A stretch of 64,000 bases of DNA from Owenia fusiformis. Its lineage: Eukaryota > Annelida > Polychaeta > Sabellida > Oweniidae. Each line of letters starts with the position of its first letter. Within the stretch, counting starts at the first letter, position 1. The position numbers and the translations under genes are program-made. Where the stretch lies: positions 20,740,477 to 20,804,476 of the forward strand of contig CAIIXF020000004.1 in assembly GCA_903813345.2 (NCBI GenBank), written 5' to 3'. This document shows positions 43,501 through 53,835 of this stretch, one piece after another. Below the pieces are notes generated by a model, which worked only from the letters and a program-made list of their open reading frames with translations, made no database searches and was not told the DNA's origin.

Positions 43501-46327
43501 TATTTGTCGTTTAATTGACAACACTAGGCCATTGTCCCGTTCCTTGCTTGGACAATACATTGATATAGTGACATTTTGATTGACAGCAATAATAAAAGGC
43601 CATCTCATTTTGTAATTGGAAAATACCATATGACATTAAGGAGACATTGGAGACTATATTTGGGATTTCATTACAAACATGCTGTATTCATGTTTTAAAA
43701 ATTGTTATCTTTCGCAATTATAATGTGAACGTTTCATTTCACTCATGGGAAAATTGGCAAATCTGAAGTATTATGGAACTATGGCATATGTAGCCTATAT
43801 TTGGAGCATATTGGATATAAGAAAAACTCCCTGAACATTGACTTGAATAATGAGTTATTTACTAGCTAAATTATGTCTGTCATGACAAGGAACATGCTGT
43901 CTGTTGTGGGGCATCATAACAAGAAGAATCCTGACTAGCTGAAAGGTAATTCTGGTGACGTATACATTTTGTACTTAGTTCAGTTAACCAGCTTCTTCAT
44001 GTAAAGGCCAATGGAGTTGAATCCTTTGAATATATCATTGTGGACATATTTTTTCAAATGTTACTGAATCGGGGTTCCATTTTCATGAAGTGTCTTTTGT
44101 AGTGGATCATCAATATTGCATATCAAGCACATTGGGACTATCTGAAATTGGGAGGCTTTCTGGAAAAAATCCAAAATGACACCCAAAAGGCCTACACAAT
44201 CTGTGGGCTATGATAAGATCTTTTGTTTAAGACTTGGTTTATATTGCTATGTGTCCACCATGACATATTTGATTGGATAATTGTATTTCTTTGAATAGCT
44301 GGTTGACTGAGTTGACAATGTATTCCATGATGTTATTTTTTTACCAACTTTTATAACAATTAAATTTATCAAACAAATAACCCTTCCAGATGAAACATCT
44401 AAATAGATTAATATCTAATTTTTAATTCTTTTAAACAGGCCTGGATCAGACTGTCATGCTGGTGTTGCACCAAGGGGTCTCTTTTGCTTTAATCCAAGGG
44501 GTCTACAAAGTTAAACAACAATGATATTTATCTTTCAGTTCACAAGATTTGATCTGTTATTTCACTGTTCCTTTAAGTTGTATTATTTTTGCTAAATGTT
44601 AACTTTGTTATTTGTAGGTGAAAACTGAAAGAACTCTTAAAGGACCAGTGAATTATCATTGGATCACATAATGGGCCATAGAAAAATAAATGTTTTAAAA
44701 AAATAAATAAGTTTTATGATAAAATAAATGTTCAGTTTTATGTCAACATCATGCCAGCTACCTGTATATTCCTAAGAAGTGGTATAACCCATAATTCATT
44801 AATGAACTTGTATTCATGATTCGTGTATTAATGAACCTCTGGCACACCTTTGGATTAAGGGTTATTTCCACCTCTCACATGTCTCATATTTCTTAAGATA
44901 TAAGATCAATGTTCATTTAAATATTATTTTTCTGTGGCCTATATCTTGTGAAGTTCTCTTTGTGAAGCAGTTTTATTATGTACTTGAAGCAGAACTATGG
45001 TTTTAATTCATTTTATTATGCATAGGTAAGATCTTAGAATTGGCAACTCAATAACAAGGATGGTCCAAGGGTAATTACTTTGTGTTAGAGTCAATGCAAT
45101 GGTTGCTTCCATCAAGGCTTCTCATTATTTTTTTTATTTATTCACATTTTTAGTGGTAGAATTCTATCATGGTATTGTTTCAGAAGTACATAAAAACTGT
45201 AACGTAATTGTAAACCAAATTTGAAGTATTTGCTTTGAAAGGCAGCCATGACAGTTTGCTAGCCAGGCCTAACTAAGCGATCAACATCTACTCTTTGTTA
45301 CCATGTCACTGTGTTTTGTAGGATGAAGAGAAGCAACAGAGAGAGGCTTTGCAGGCCATCATGGAGGAAAACAACAAGAAGATTAAAGAAGCTCAGGCGA
45401 GACTAGTAAGTACCATAAAATGACCTTATCATACCAGATAGATATCAGGCTAAGCTATGATCTCCCAAACATCTTCTTTTGTGGTGCAGGACCAACTTCA
45501 ACTGAAAACTGTGCCCACCTCAAAGTTTGCGCCACTCTCAAACTGTCTATGCACCCACTTTACTTGATACTGACCAAAAAGTGAAAAAAATGCCAGAAAA
45601 AAGTCACTCATCAATTGCCCACTCATCTGTCTGTCTATCTGTCCGTCCAGCAATGTTGTTCACATTGATTTAATGATACCTTTCTAATGATTGAATTAAG
45701 ATATTTTATCATATTATAAGGGTAATGCTCATCTTATAATTTTATAAGATATAATTACATTTCACATTTTTGCTGCGAGAAAAATGTTTGAAAAACATTG
45801 TTGAAGATCCAAAAAATAGGTGTATCTTGAACCTTCATGCATACCAAATTGATTGAAGTTGTGATTGATAGAATTAGTATACAATTTCAACATGTGTGCC
45901 CACTTAATGGTCATCATCATCTGCAGTTGTCCTTTCGTGAAATAGCATGAAGTTTCATGGGATAAATCTTGTGAATCAATAGAATGTTAAACAAAAATGG
46001 AGCTCTGATATTTTTTAAAGAATCTCCTGTACCATCATTTTGCAATATTTCTGAAAGATAATGAGAGTGAAATATTTGAACATTGTCTTTATGTAGGAAG
46101 TGGTAAGACACTTATTTAACTTTTACATTGTAGCGTTATGTAGTGTAACTTTTCACTTGCAGGCTGAGGAGCAGTTGAAGTTAGTAGAGGATCAGCGTAA
46201 GATGTTGGAGGAAAGACAGAAATTGGAGGAGGAACAAAGGAAACGAACCAAAGAGGAACAGCAATTAATTCTCAACAAGAAAAATGCACGACCAAAACTG
46301 TCGTTCTCATTTGGTGGAAAATCATGA
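37417..46327 (+). CDS. ARGLU1: Arginine and glutamate-rich protein 1 (gene span, five coding exons)
   Basis: Exons 37417-37595, 38170-38304, 40944-41169, 45322-45405 and 46163-46327 join in one frame to 262 residues (the human protein is 273 by my recollection). Residues 1-60 are an Arg/Ser-rich domain. IFGR follows at 76-79. About 85-245 is a continuous charged coiled coil with the family signature [15 protein letters not shown] and [13 protein letters not shown]. The end [12 protein letters not shown] matches the family C-terminus. ARGLU1 is a nuclear regulator of transcription and splicing that works with Mediator and spliceosome components. Introns 1 to 4 are 0.6, 2.6, 4.2 and 0.8 kb. Identification rests on remembered family sequence and is strong. 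Confidence 0.96.
38170..38304 (+). CDS. ARGLU1: ARGLU1 exon 2: Ser-rich segment, IFGR motif, start of coiled coil
   Basis: Acceptor TTCTATAG, donor GTAAGTAT; phase 2 in and out. It encodes [20 protein letters not shown] followed by a Glu/Arg-rich helix. DIFGR is shared with the vertebrate protein. Confidence 0.92.
38512..38716. mobile_element. 205-bp hAT-like MITE in ARGLU1 intron 2
   Basis: The ends CAGTGATCTCCCCAG and (complement) CAGTGTTCTCCACAG face each other. GACTCT and GAGTCT flank it, a possible decayed 6-bp target duplication. Non-coding. Confidence 0.55.
39561..40845. mobile_element. 1.29 kb element with ATGTCCCCACC ends and an internal tandem array
   Basis: ATGTCCCCACC at 39561 and its complement at 40835-40845 bound the segment. 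Inside, six units start GCCATTTTGGA or similar at 39881, 40097, 40260, 40426, 40588 and 40748, so four of the five intervals are 160-166 bp. The head carries TCCGTCTGTCCG repeats. It fills half of ARGLU1 intron 2. Transposon class unknown. Confidence 0.65.
40944..41169 (+). CDS. ARGLU1: ARGLU1 exon 3: central Glu-rich coiled coil
   Basis: Acceptor TGTTTCTAG, donor GTAGACAT (weak); phase 2 in, 0 out. It contains [20 protein letters not shown] and [14 protein letters not shown], nearly identical to vertebrates. Coiled-coil heptads run throughout. Confidence 0.95.
41170..45321. other. ARGLU1 intron 3 (4.2 kb), no gene or clear transposon
   Basis: AT-rich. A small GGTGTTTGG/GTTGGTGTT minisatellite-like patch lies near 43100-43170. 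No open frame with family resemblance and no obvious inverted-repeat element were seen. Confidence 0.5.
45322..45405 (+). CDS. ARGLU1: ARGLU1 exon 4: coiled-coil continuation
   Basis: 84 nt, phase 0 on both sides; acceptor GTTTTGTAG, donor GTAAGTAC. It encodes [20 protein letters not shown] with RL; the EENN(K/R)KI-EAQA(R/K)L pattern is a family signature. Being a multiple of three, its skipping would keep frame. Confidence 0.95.
46163..46327 (+). CDS. ARGLU1: ARGLU1 exon 5: C-terminal coiled coil and RPKLSFSF tail
   Basis: Acceptor CACTTGCAG; ends at TGA 46325-46327. It encodes [20 protein letters not shown] through to [17 protein letters not shown] candidate poly(A) signal AATAAA is at 46770-46775. 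Confidence 0.95.
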   Translation, partial: AEEQLKLVEDQRKMLEERQKLEEEQRKRTKEEQQLILNKKNARPKLSFSFGGKS

Positions 46328-47000
46328 TCTCGGAGCAAATAAGATATTGTAACTCTTTCATTGCTGTAGGCTTGTTTAAACGTGATGGCCATTTCCATTG
46401 AGAAAATCTAGCTTTGAAAGGGTTAATTATGTCCAATCTCAGTGAAGATGATGTAAATCTCACTCAGGTTCAGCAAGGTCAATTATGACCATAAATGGTC
46501 ATCTCGAAAGGCCATATTAAAGTTAGATGGCCTTATAAGGCTAGAGTGTTGTATGTACCTGCACATGTAGGGAAATTAGGAAATCCAGGACAATCTGACG
46601 TATGAGAAAAGACACCAAGTGTTTATTTTTCAGGCACCTGAATCCATACACATATTTCTGCTACTACTGCATCCAAGGAAAATTAATGACCATTGTAAAC
46701 TGTACATCCATATCATAACCAGAAGTCACTACTAGTACATAAAGCCTTGTTTAGCACTCGCAACACAGTAATAAATTCAAATAGGATGATCAGAAATGGA
46801 ACTTGACCTTACCTAAAATCAACCATGATCCATCAACTGACCATCTTTCTTATTTTCATTAATTTTTAATGGATTTGGATTTGTCAAAGAGACACATGTA
46901 TATCTTGACATATTTGAACTCTCCCATCTTACTTGTAAATGCTTATGCTATATAATATTGTTCCAACAATTTATGTTATTGAAAATGATCATCGAACAAA
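46328..47000. other. ARGLU1: ARGLU1 3' UTR and downstream flank
   Basis: It contains one AATAAA (46770-46775). Nothing else was recognised. Confidence 0.45.
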
Positions 47001-47002
47001 TA

Positions 47003-47473
47003 CTGTAGATTGGGTTAATTTGGCGCTACTTAATTTGGCGATTTTGCCATGTTTTGGCATATTGGCGGCTATTTAATTTGGCGGATATGCAAGAAAATTA
47101 ACTTACGCACTGTTTGCGAATTACCATGTAAATGGATAAGTTTGGCTATGTCCATTTTTCTTTTGAGGACCACTGGCGATCATCCTTTACATTTTGCACC
47201 TCGATCGATGCTGCTACTATACCACGCTTTTCCTTTCTAGTTTTTCCCTGAATATTAATGAGTGACTGACCAGGTCTGAGCCAAATTATGAGAGACATTT
47301 TTCATATTTTTGAAAGAAACTAAACCGGAAGTGACCTAAATACACTGGAGGAAATACTCTAGATAATTCCCGGGGATTCATTTTACATTTTGGCGAAGAT
47401 TTATATTGGCGAATTTTTCAATTTCGCCAAATTCGCCAAATTAAAGCGGGCGGCAAATTAACCCAATCTACAG
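47003..47473. mobile_element. 471-bp MITE with TA flanks
   Basis: The ends are CTGTAGATTGGGTTAATTTG and its complement, flanked by TA on both sides. GGCGATTTTG/AATTTGGCG words repeat inside. A partial relative, with TTTGGCGATTTTGTGTTTT, lies near 53985-54025. Confidence 0.75.
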
Positions 47474-47870
47474 TAAATGGAATTAATGAACTGTAAAGGA
47501 ACTATAGTAATGATATATAGGCTAAATGGCTACCATTTATATAACTTATTGTTCAGGTATCAATTGATTGATTATAGTCCAGAATTTTCCATCTCAGTGT
47601 TAATGTTAAGGCTGCATCAATAAATTATTTGTTTCTTGGAAAACCTTACAAAATTGTCTACGTTTTTAAGAGAGACATGTAATTAATTTATGTAGCCTAA
47701 TAAGGGTAAGTATGTTTGAAGTAATTTAATTTATTCACTTATTTTTCTTGGAATAATAAATTGTGAATGTTTATGCATATGAAATCTGCTTGTTATTATT
47801 CATTCAATTGTAAAGGCACGTGTGAAGGATACCAGCTAGGCTAAACTGAGATCACTGGTACTGCACACCT

Positions 47871-48095
47871 CAAACTAGTTACGAAACAGGTAACAAAATG
47901 TCTGATCCGATTTTTCTTTTTTCACAAGTTGTAGGCAGAATCTCCACATTTTTATCACAAACGTGTGTCTGTATCATATGCTAAAGAAAAATCTTCATTA
48001 ACGAGGAAATTCTGCCTATTACTCATGAAATAAGGAAAAATCGTAACTTCGATGTTCCAACATTTTGTTACCGAAACGTAGTTTGGAGAGTGCAG
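47871..48095. mobile_element. About 225-bp MITE with GGTAACAAAATGT ends
   Basis: GGTAACAAAATGTC near 47889 is inverted near 48060-48078, followed on both arms by GATTTTTC and AACTA. One arm of the same family lies near 18945-18995. Confidence 0.6.
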
Positions 48096-48210
48096 TGCAC
48101 CGGATGCAGCACTTAATCTTTAATGCCCCTAGAATATTTTGCCTTGGTCAATAGTCCTAGGTCTTCAGTTTAAAAGGACAAGTCAATAAACGTTTGTATG
48201 GCTGGCAATA

Positions 48211-48475
48211 TAAATGTGGGGTTGATTTTTCAAATCACCTTACAACTACTTGCCTTGCCCAAGTCGGTCTATTCTTATTTTGATTTCTATATAATATGAC
48301 CTACAGCCTACAACTACTTGTGTATTGAAATCTTGGGTTGAGAATAAGCTGGATTAGTGGTTATTAGATGAAATTCAGCTTTGTGTCAACTACTGACAAC
48401 GTTTTTCAACACCAAGATTTCAAAACACAAATAGTGTGAGGGTGATTTAAAAAATAAACCTACATTTATGGAGGT
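48211..48475. mobile_element. About 260-bp MITE-like inverted repeat
   Basis: GGGTTGATTTTTCAAATCAC near 48217 pairs with GTGATTTAAAAAATAAACC near 48440. A second pair includes TTGAAATCTTGG and CCAAGATTTCAA. Non-coding. Confidence 0.5.
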
Positions 48476-48755
48476 AATTTCCCTTGGGTATTTTCACCAT
48501 AGAATCACTTGTTCATTGAATATATTTTTTTTAAGAAATCAAAAATATGCAAAATAATGACAACCACTGTCAACATTCGCACGAATGTACTTTCATTTGA
48601 GATATGTTTTACTCAACATACAAGCTCTTTTAGATTTACATGGTACCTTATTGATTTCAGATTGAATTTATATATGTCTTACTTTTCTTAGTGATCATGC
48701 ATTGGACTAAAGGGAATACTTGATTCATGGTTGGAAACTATAGGCAATGAAGATA

Positions 48756-49666
48756 TAGGGTGTTCCAAAAGTAACAGGACTTGTGCTGGCATTTTTAAAT
48801 ATGCACCAATCGTCTTCGAAATTTTACATAATGTACTTTCATGTATCATTACTAAAATTGCAAAGTTGAAATGCAACAACTGTTGTTTTACATAATTTGA
48901 TATTCCTATGTATCCTATGTACTTTGAAAAATAGGCTCCTCTTTGGTCAGTAAAAGAGTAGCACTCTGTATCCATGACTCAAACACATGAGTGAACCCAT
49001 TTGAGGCACGTGTCACGCATGGTCGATTGAACAACTTGGAGAAGGTCATTCTCATCTTTAAAGATCTTACAGCACTGATTAGCATTCCATTCTCCATGTA
49101 AGTAGAAATTGGATGTTGCATGATCAGAAGAGTATGGTGCATGGTTTTAGAACTCAAGACCTAGCTCCTCTATAGCTGCATGGTCTTAAATGGTGACCTG
49201 CGGGCAGGCGCGCTATCAAGGTGGATGACTGGCTTCAAATTGGGTCTTTTCAAAAACTCAACCATGAATTGTTCGGACTGTAATTCATAGTGATATTCCA
49301 GGAAATTGAATAAATATTATCATTATTATGAAATTATACTTGAATCTGAGTTTTATAGCAACACCTTTACAACAAAGCAACTAATAAAACAAACAAGAAA
49401 TGTTGTATTATAATAGGTGAATTAGATACTACCTTCAGTAATACAAAAAAAATGTTAGATATCACATTTTCAGAAAAAAGTTGCCCTGGGTATTGTTATG
49501 TCATGTTACTATTGTAACCACAACTCTACCCGCATTTCATCATTTTTTCTGAAACTATACAATTTTAGTTGCAATACTTCAAAGTACAATTTGTGAAAAT
49601 TTGAAGACACATGGTGCAAAATTGACAAAATGTCAGCACCAGTCCCGTTACTTTTGGAACACCCTG
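48756..49666 (-). mobile_element. Mariner-type transposon fossil (911 bp)
   Basis: The ends are GGGTGTTCCAAAAGTAAC and its complement (25 of 26 terminal positions pair or nearly so), with TA at 48754-48755 and 49667-49668. On the minus strand the interior keeps mariner transposase pieces in different frames: VIHLDSAPARRS (near 49210, catalytic Asp context), then FTHVFESWIQ and DQRGAYFSK. The frames are broken by stops and shifts and the N-terminal half is missing, so it is inactive. Confidence 0.75.
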
Positions 49667-49669
49667 TAT

Positions 49670-50212
49670 GATTGGAAATTGGAAGTTAAAATGAGTAAAT
49701 CCTTAGCTTGATCCTTTTTTCCAGATAGAGGCAGAACAATCCTATGTATAGTTTGTCTTGGTTTAAATTTATTATTTTCTCTGTGTACATGATATATTCC
49801 CTGATATGTCTCTAGTAACCCTGATTCTCTAATTGTATTTAAAAATAGTTTGTGTACATGTCATAATGCAAAAGGCCACATCATGTATATGTGCAATAGT
49901 AATATAGTGCATATAAAAAACGCAACTAACAAATAAATCGTAAACCACAAAATAAGTGATGATTGGTGATTGTTTCTAAGTGTTGCGATCTCTGGTGGAG
50001 GGGTGCTGAAGATTTAGCTGTTAGGTAGATAACCCTTATTGAAAAGGTCACAAGTCAGGTCAGGCTATCTTCCACTTGCACCAGGCCAATGCGCTTACTG
50101 GTAATGTCTAGTCCTACTACTTCAAAGAGGAGAAACGTGGCTTCAGAGTACAATGAATGAAACCGACGCAGTCATCACTGGTTATTGGTTCATGATTCAT
50201 TTGCTGCGTTTT
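49670..50212. other. Intergenic DNA, nothing recognised
   Basis: No ORF or repeat arm was recognised. Confidence 0.35.
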
Positions 50213-50219
50213 GTGATAC

Positions 50220-50756
50220 CATGGGCTTTCAACTAGAAGGGTAGGCAACTTCCCATATTTCATACATAAGCATTGCCTTTGGCTTTTCAAAATTGGAGAA
50301 TGTACACATTCCAAGAAAATCTTTGTTGTCCTTTTCATGGATGATTTAAAGAAATAACTCAAAAATAAAACATGATCATCTCCATACATGTTGATAATTT
50401 AATAAAAAATGGAATTCATTGTTATTATGACAATACAGAAAGTGAACATTCACCCACAAATTATATATTTTTTGGAATGTGTTCTTGAATAATTACCCAC
50501 AATGCAATACTCGAAGAGAACAACTTGATACCTCTTATTCTTATTGGTCTTTTTTGTTTACTTTTACATGAGATTGAATATGTTTAATGCTTTTATCATA
50601 TTGAAAATTGATTTTTATTCAAAATAATACTAAAACATATACATTTATCTAATACTTTTTGAAATATTACCATAAAAAGGGAAGCATGGCATTGCTCATT
50701 TTGAAGGTCCCATGTTATTACACAGAGTTGCATACCCTTCTAATTGAAAGCCCATG
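50220..50756. mobile_element. 537-bp TIR element, copy 1
   Basis: The ends are inverted repeats of about 30 bp starting CATGGGCTTTCAACTAGAAG. GTGATAC is repeated at 50213-50219 and 50757-50763 (or TGATA if one more C/G pair belongs to the element). Its length equals copy 2, with roughly 90% identity by eye. No coding capacity; superfamily uncertain. Confidence 0.85.
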
Positions 50757-50763
50757 GTGATAC

Positions 50764-51391
50764 CACTACTAGTATTAGATTTTAATAATAAAAAGTGCTC
50801 AGTTTGTATTTGCATTGCTATTTACTCTGATTAAGTAGTGTGTGCGTCGTAACCCTGATTTTCATTTGCATTTAAAATTATTTTGTGTGCGTATCAAAAT
50901 ATGCTACACGTATATTGCACGTATATTAGTAATATAATATCAAAATGCTGTGAGTTAAATGTAATTTAAGTCACATATCATGCATTTAAACAGCTCGTAT
51001 ATAAAACGTCGAACTCCATGACATTGCCTCTCAATAATAGACACTGCGGCGGTGGGCAGATAAATAAAAATATTCAAAATTTGGTGAAAATTGTCTGCTA
51101 CTACCTTCAGTTGGCGTATTCTATTCTCTATTAAATTATGAGATATGTATTCTTTTGGTTAGCTCAATCATTATTTTGCAAAAATATTGATAAAATCATG
51201 AAATCCCGCAGAAGTAGTTTTAAGTTGTTTTTTGGCTGTACACATGTCTATTTATTTATTTATTCATGTATAATTATATATCAAGTGTCACATTTACACA
51301 CTAGATATCCATAAGGGGGTATATCAGTGCATTGTCAAAAATTGGAAAACCATTAAAGGTGTACAGTTTATGAGTTTGTTTTGTTGATAAT
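50764..51391. other. Intergenic DNA, nothing recognised
   Basis: AT-rich sequence between two transposons. Confidence 0.35.
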
Positions 51392-51900
51392 GGAGAGGTT
51401 AAGCTAACGATGTTTTTCACAACGTAACCGTGAACGCAAAGTACAAAAATTAACAAAGGAATGTATCGAGCGCTTATAGTTTTATGCGCGCTTAGTCTAC
51501 TTCAGATACTCTTTCAGCTTCAGAGTTTCGGGTTTAGAACGGGAGATTTGAATATTTCACGTTGGGTCAACGGGAACCATTTTACTCGTGTCTATTGAAC
51601 ACTATGCTGTCAATTTTGATTTCGATGCACAGTTGAATTCTTGCTGAACACGATGATGTATGTCATGCATGATTTAGCGCCAAAAATCTTACGAAACGAG
51701 CTCGTTTAAAATATGTATTAGAAAACCAGCTATAAAACCGCATCAATGACATACTATAGAATCATTACACGCTATGGTGTAGTCTAAACAAACACTGGAT
51801 TTGAACGGCTATTTATATGAGAAGGCTACATGAATTTGTATATGGTCGAGTGATACGTACAGGTTCAGTTTCGATTATATATGCAAAGCTTAACCTCTCC
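51392..51900. mobile_element. 509-bp TIR element, copy 2 (intact, empty-site reference)
   Basis: The ends GGAGAGGTTAAGCT are inverted. It matches 2277-3192 in reverse orientation without the nested MITE. An open frame starting MYRALIVLCALSLLQILFQL at 51461 is shared with the other copy (there on the minus strand from 3123) but is frameshifted here after about 30 codons. Confidence 0.85.
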
Positions 51901-52464
51901 AATAGTTTAGGCCTACCCATGTTTTTTATCAATTAAGACACGCAATGCAAACAATAGAGTTCTCTCGATTACCAATCCATGTGGTTAATGCAAAATCGAA
52001 ATTAATCGGAGGGATTTTTTTAGGGGACTCATACTCGATTTTTATACATGTTCCTGGGCCTTTGTCCCAATCACATGGTACGAGGCTGCGAACATGAAAC
52101 AAGGTGAACAGATCACGTTTAATTAATTTAAGTGAAATCACACCTTCCAGTGGGAGCTGCAGACTACCCGCCGCAGTGCTATGTTGAAGATTGCCACGAT
52201 AATGATGAAAAGTAGGCTATTGCAATGTTTCTGAGTAGAATATCTCAATATTAGAGAGCTCTCATATACTAGTAAGTTATTTGGAAAACGTATACGCAAA
52301 CTTGGACTTGTACAAGTCAGGCATGGCACTTGGGATCTCTGGAAACGAAGATAAGGTGCTTTCGTCCTTAAATTCACAACAAAATATTTGGCAAGTATGT
52401 AGTTTGTGAGTTCCGGTTTCAAAATATTATTACAACTTAAAATTAATTTTAGCATAATTGCTCA
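51901..52464. other. Intergenic DNA, nothing recognised
   Basis: Short open frames without family resemblance. Confidence 0.35.
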
Positions 52465-52471
52465 GATATTC

Positions 52472-53008
52472 CATGGGCTTTCAACTAGAAGGGTAGGCAA
52501 CTTCCCATATTTCATACATAAACATTGCCATGGGTTTTCAAAATTGGAGAATGTACACATTCCAAGAAAATCTTATTTTGTACTTTTTATTGATGATTAA
52601 AAGAAATAACTCAAAAATAAAAACATGATCTTCTACATACATCTTGATAATTTAATAAAAATTGGAATTCATCATAATTATGACAATACAGAAAGTGAAC
52701 ATTCTCCCACAAATTATGTTTTTATTGGAATGTGTTCTTGAATAATTACCCACAATGCAATACTCAAAGAGAACATCTTGATAACTCTTATTCTTATTGG
52801 TCTCTTTTGTTTACTTTTATATGATATTGAATATATTTTATGCTTAAATCATATTAAAAATTGATTTTTATTCAAAATGATACTAAAACATATACATTTA
52901 TCTAATACTTTTTGAAATATTGCCATAAAAGGGAAGCATGTCATTGCTCATTTTGAAGGTCTCATGTTATTACATAGAGTTGCATACCCTTCTAGTTGAA
53001 AGCCCATG
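52472..53008. mobile_element. 537-bp TIR element, copy 2
   Basis: Same ends and length as copy 1, flanked by GATATTC at 52465-52471 and 53009-53015. It lies about 250 bases downstream of the methyltransferase stop codon. It carries three AATAAA words on the minus strand (52867-52872, 52721-52726, 52586-52591). Confidence 0.85.
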
Positions 53009-53260
53009 GATATTCACAAATCGATTCCCTCGATAACGAAACGAGAAATTTTTTCTTTCCCGGTTTCTTTGAGAAACTTTCCTCCCCTGGTGGTGTTTAC
53101 GTCATTTATAAGATGAATTTGCATAAAGTTTGGCCGAAAAATTAATATATCGAAAGCTCTCTATAGCAGTTCTTCCCCTAGCCTGCACTGGACGATTTGC
53201 TCGGTGATCGGACGAAGAGAGGCCTGATTATTATATGAAGCTAGCCTCTATTATTATAGT

Positions 53261-53835
53261 CTATTCAGTGGGTTTTCTTGCGAGTATGTGACAGTTGTGC
53301 GTATCAAAGTCAATACTTTTAGCGAATACTATCTCAAACCCAACACTTCTTAATAACTTTGACGCATTTTCCCTTCCCCAAGTTGCGCCTAGCCCTGCCC
53401 CATCGTCATTGAGCGACATGGGAATACATCTATGAAGACTCGCACAGTATATCGCAGGTGCGAATGCAATATTGGCATTGGTCACGGGGTTATCGTCTAA
53501 ATCGAGCTCTATCACTGAGAAATATCCTCCTGGTTTGCAAGTACGAAATATCTCCTTAGCACCCATTTCTGGTCTCGCGATATCGTGAAGTACGTCACGT
53601 GTGAACAACCAATCAAATTTGTCGGTCCATTCGCCATCGGGAAGATCAGCCGCATCATATGTAGCATATCGTGTGTTGGTAAGGCCCATTTCTTTGGCTG
53701 ATGCAGTGATTTTCTCAATTGCAGAGGGCAAGATATCAATACCGTAGAAAGTACTAGCTGGGAACTGTTTTGCAAAATGAGGTGTAATACCTGTAGCAGT
53801 CCCACAGCCGATATCACACACTTGTCCTCCATTCT
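53261..53835 (-). CDS. Methyltransferase exon 4: SAM-binding catalytic domain
   Basis: Acceptor ACTTTTCAG; phase 1 in; stop TGA-equivalent at 53261-53263. It holds all visible SAM-binding motifs (CDIGCGTATG, YGIDIL, YDAADLPDG) and the C-terminal strands ending THNCHILARKPTE. No premature stop. Another frame open over 53832-53512 is a shadow of this one. Confidence 0.95.

Noticed and set aside
53512-53832. 106-codon minus-strand frame within methyltransferase exon 4
   Set aside because: It is an alternative frame over a well-supported coding exon, with no domain resemblance.
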